DNA from: JAENVT01 sp040006755
Lineage (GTDB): Bacteria > Actinomycetota > Acidimicrobiia > Acidimicrobiales > Ilumatobacteraceae
Reading direction: 5' to 3'
Length of the DNA: 24,136 bases
Assembly (NCBI GenBank): GCA_040006755.1
Contig: JBDTWJ010000038.1
Location: forward strand, 1-24,136
A program made the translations under genes and the position numbers. This document shows positions 23,300 to 24,136 of the stretch, one piece after another (within the stretch, counting starts at the first letter, position 1; each line of letters begins with the position of its first letter). The notes below the pieces were generated by a model. It worked only from the letters and a program-made list of their open reading frames with translations, was not told where the DNA came from and ran no database searches.

Positions 23300-23359
23300 G
23301 TCCCGTCCCTTGATCGTCACACCGTCTTTCGGGCCGATCGTAGCGCGTGGCGCCCAGGA

Positions 23360-23513
23360 TCAATCAGGTTCGTAGCGCAGCACTACGCCGCCGATCGCGA
23401 CCTCGTCGTGCGGCTCGAGCGTCCGCTGGATGATCAGCGCGCCGTTGATACGCGTCCTGTTGGTCGGGCACCGAGATCGCAGAGCACGTGACCACCCGCG
23501 ACGAGGCGGATCG
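23360..23513 (-). pseudogene. FHA-domain C-terminal remnant, frameshifted
   Basis: Two minus-strand frames give the end of a forkhead-associated phosphopeptide-binding domain: IRLVAGGHVLCDLG (23513-23470), then TNRTRINGALIIQRTLEPHD and EVAIGGVVLRYEPD, ending at a TGA (23362-23360). The FHA signature DLGSTNGTxVNG is recognisable, but five bases (23465-23469) stand where one serine codon is expected, shifting the frame. The earlier SRxHA part is absent upstream of 23513. It is a truncated, dead copy. Confidence 0.75.
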
Positions 23514-23687
23514 TTCAATCTTGCACCGCTCTCTCAGTGGTCGACGGGATCACCGTGGCCCCAAGAGCGTTGGGCCGCCAGGTCTTCTGTGAGGAGCAGT
23601 ACTGTCCGCGATCACGAGGTCGACGCAACACGCCACGCGAGTACGCACGCGACTGCGGGCGTCGGCCGCGCGACGAGCCGCAAGGCC

Positions 23688-24021
23688 CGACTCTTGGACG
23701 TGCTGCCCGCCGTGAAGTCGAAGATGCGCTGGGACTACGACTTCGGCGATGGATGGCAGCACGACGTCATGGTGGAAGCGATCGAGACACGGCGCAGTGG
23801 CGCCCCACCTGGTCTGCCTCACCGAGAAGCGGGCCTGTCCTCCCGAGGATTGCGGTGGTCCGTTGGGCGACGCCAATCTCCTGGCAACTCTCGAAGACCC
23901 GTCCCACGAAGACCATAACGAGCTCGCCGAGTGGGTGCCGCCCGGCTTCGATGCCGAAGCCTTCGATGTCGACGAGACCACCGAGATGATGCGATCGGCG
24001 AGGCCGCTCAGAGACTGGTGA
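23688..24021 (+). pseudogene. pRiA4b ORF-3-like protein remnant, 5'-truncated and frameshifted
   Basis: One frame (from 23688) reads RLLDVLPAVKSKMRWDYDFG then DGWQHDVMVEAIETRRSGA. The coding sense then continues in the next frame as VCLTEKRACPPEDCGGPLGD ... FDAEAFDVDETTEMMRSARP to TGA at 24021. This matches the PRiA4_ORF3 family (also annotated as IS1096 passenger TnpR-like), whose members carry YDFGDGWxH and CPPEDxGG. The break lies near 23800-23812. The usual N-terminal ~70 residues (IWRRV...L...L...) are missing. The family's biochemical role is not known. Confidence 0.8.
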
Positions 24022-24091
24022 CGCGGACGACGAAGCGGACCTCGTGCTTGTTGAGGACTCGCACGACAGCGGCGGGATCGAGATCAGGCAT
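24008..24091 (-). pseudogene. Nucleotidyltransferase-like N-terminal fragment
   Basis: A 27-codon reading frame, MPDLDPAAVVRVLNKHEVRF then VVRVTSL and stop. The first 22 residues look like the start of small nucleotidyltransferase (MNT/AbiEii-type) proteins, where FVVIGGLAA follows. Here the sequence breaks just before the expected GG-x-A motif, so only the first helix remains. Its 3' end overlaps the pRiA4b remnant's stop by 14 bases. The start overlaps the upstream gene's end by 8 bases, the usual operon style, so this was probably once a real coupled gene. It is too short for a firm family call. Confidence 0.5.
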
Positions 24092-24136
24092 GGAGCTTGC
24101 GACGCTCGACGCGAACGCGTTCGTTGTGTGCCTCGA
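24084..24136 (-). CDS. 3' end of a gene continuing beyond the window
   Basis: The minus strand is open from the window edge and ends EAHNERVRVERRKLHA with TGA at 24086-24084. The charged helical composition fits a protein C-terminus, and the overlap with the next ATG supports coding. Sixteen residues are too few for identification; given the neighbour it could be a partner of a nucleotidyltransferase (inference). Confidence 0.4.
   Translation of the reverse strand, partial: EAHNERVRVERRKLHA

Noticed and set aside
22268..23491. 407-residue plus-strand open frame
   Set aside because: It is antisense to the lipoprotein gene, whose signal peptide, lipobox and linker make it the real one.

Overview
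The window is high-GC DNA with tightly packed genes on both strands. A SigF-type partner-switching stress cluster, a luciferase-like flavin/F420 monooxygenase operonic with malate synthase G, and a secreted CAP protein carrying three beta modules together suggest an actinobacterium. The style is most like Acidimicrobiia (Ilumatobacter relatives). That placement is inference; there is no rRNA or other marker here.

Layout. 1-2742 (+): FAD-dependent oxidoreductase, CDF metal transporter, MsrB. 2749-2855: a 107-bp nested palindrome between convergent genes. 2848-4098 (-): MFS transporter. 4099-4644: decayed DNA with an AHSA1/SRPBCC pseudogene. 4693-10548: the stress-signalling island. It holds a membrane PAS-GAF-GAF-SpoIIE phosphatase, a small membrane protein, a UsfX-like anti-sigma protein, a LuxR regulator, an RsbW-like ATPase, a SigB/SigF-type sigma factor, a STAS anti-anti-sigma factor and a second tiny membrane protein. 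10637-13872 (-): malate synthase G and an LLM monooxygenase overlapping by ATGA, with a tandem repeat upstream. 13980-14372 (+): SnoaL/NTF2-like protein. 14716-18461 (-): S41 peptidase and secreted beta-repeat/CAP protein. 18650-21834 (-): glycogen debranching enzyme overlapping a four-helix membrane protein, then a cysteine-dioxygenase-like cupin. 21949-22386 (+): unknown protein. 22451-23299 (-): lipoprotein. 23360-24091: three gene remnants (FHA, pRiA4b ORF-3-like, nucleotidyltransferase-like), followed by the 3' end of another gene.

The most coherent system is the 4.7-10.6 kb island. By analogy with SpoIIE/RsbU, RsbW and SigF systems, the membrane phosphatase would dephosphorylate the STAS protein, which would then bind the RsbW-like kinase and free the sigma factor. 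Two sites match the published mycobacterial SigF consensus (GTTT-N16-GGGTAY) and a third differs at one -35 base. They lie before the LuxR gene and the two small membrane-protein genes, so the island may contain its own sigma factor and some of that factor's targets.

The other notable signal is a dispersed palindromic repeat with core GATGAGAGAT. It occurs four times in a nested hairpin at 2749-2855 and once at 22439-22451, both times at the junction of convergent genes. No tRNA, rRNA, intact insertion sequence, CRISPR array or replication origin was seen.
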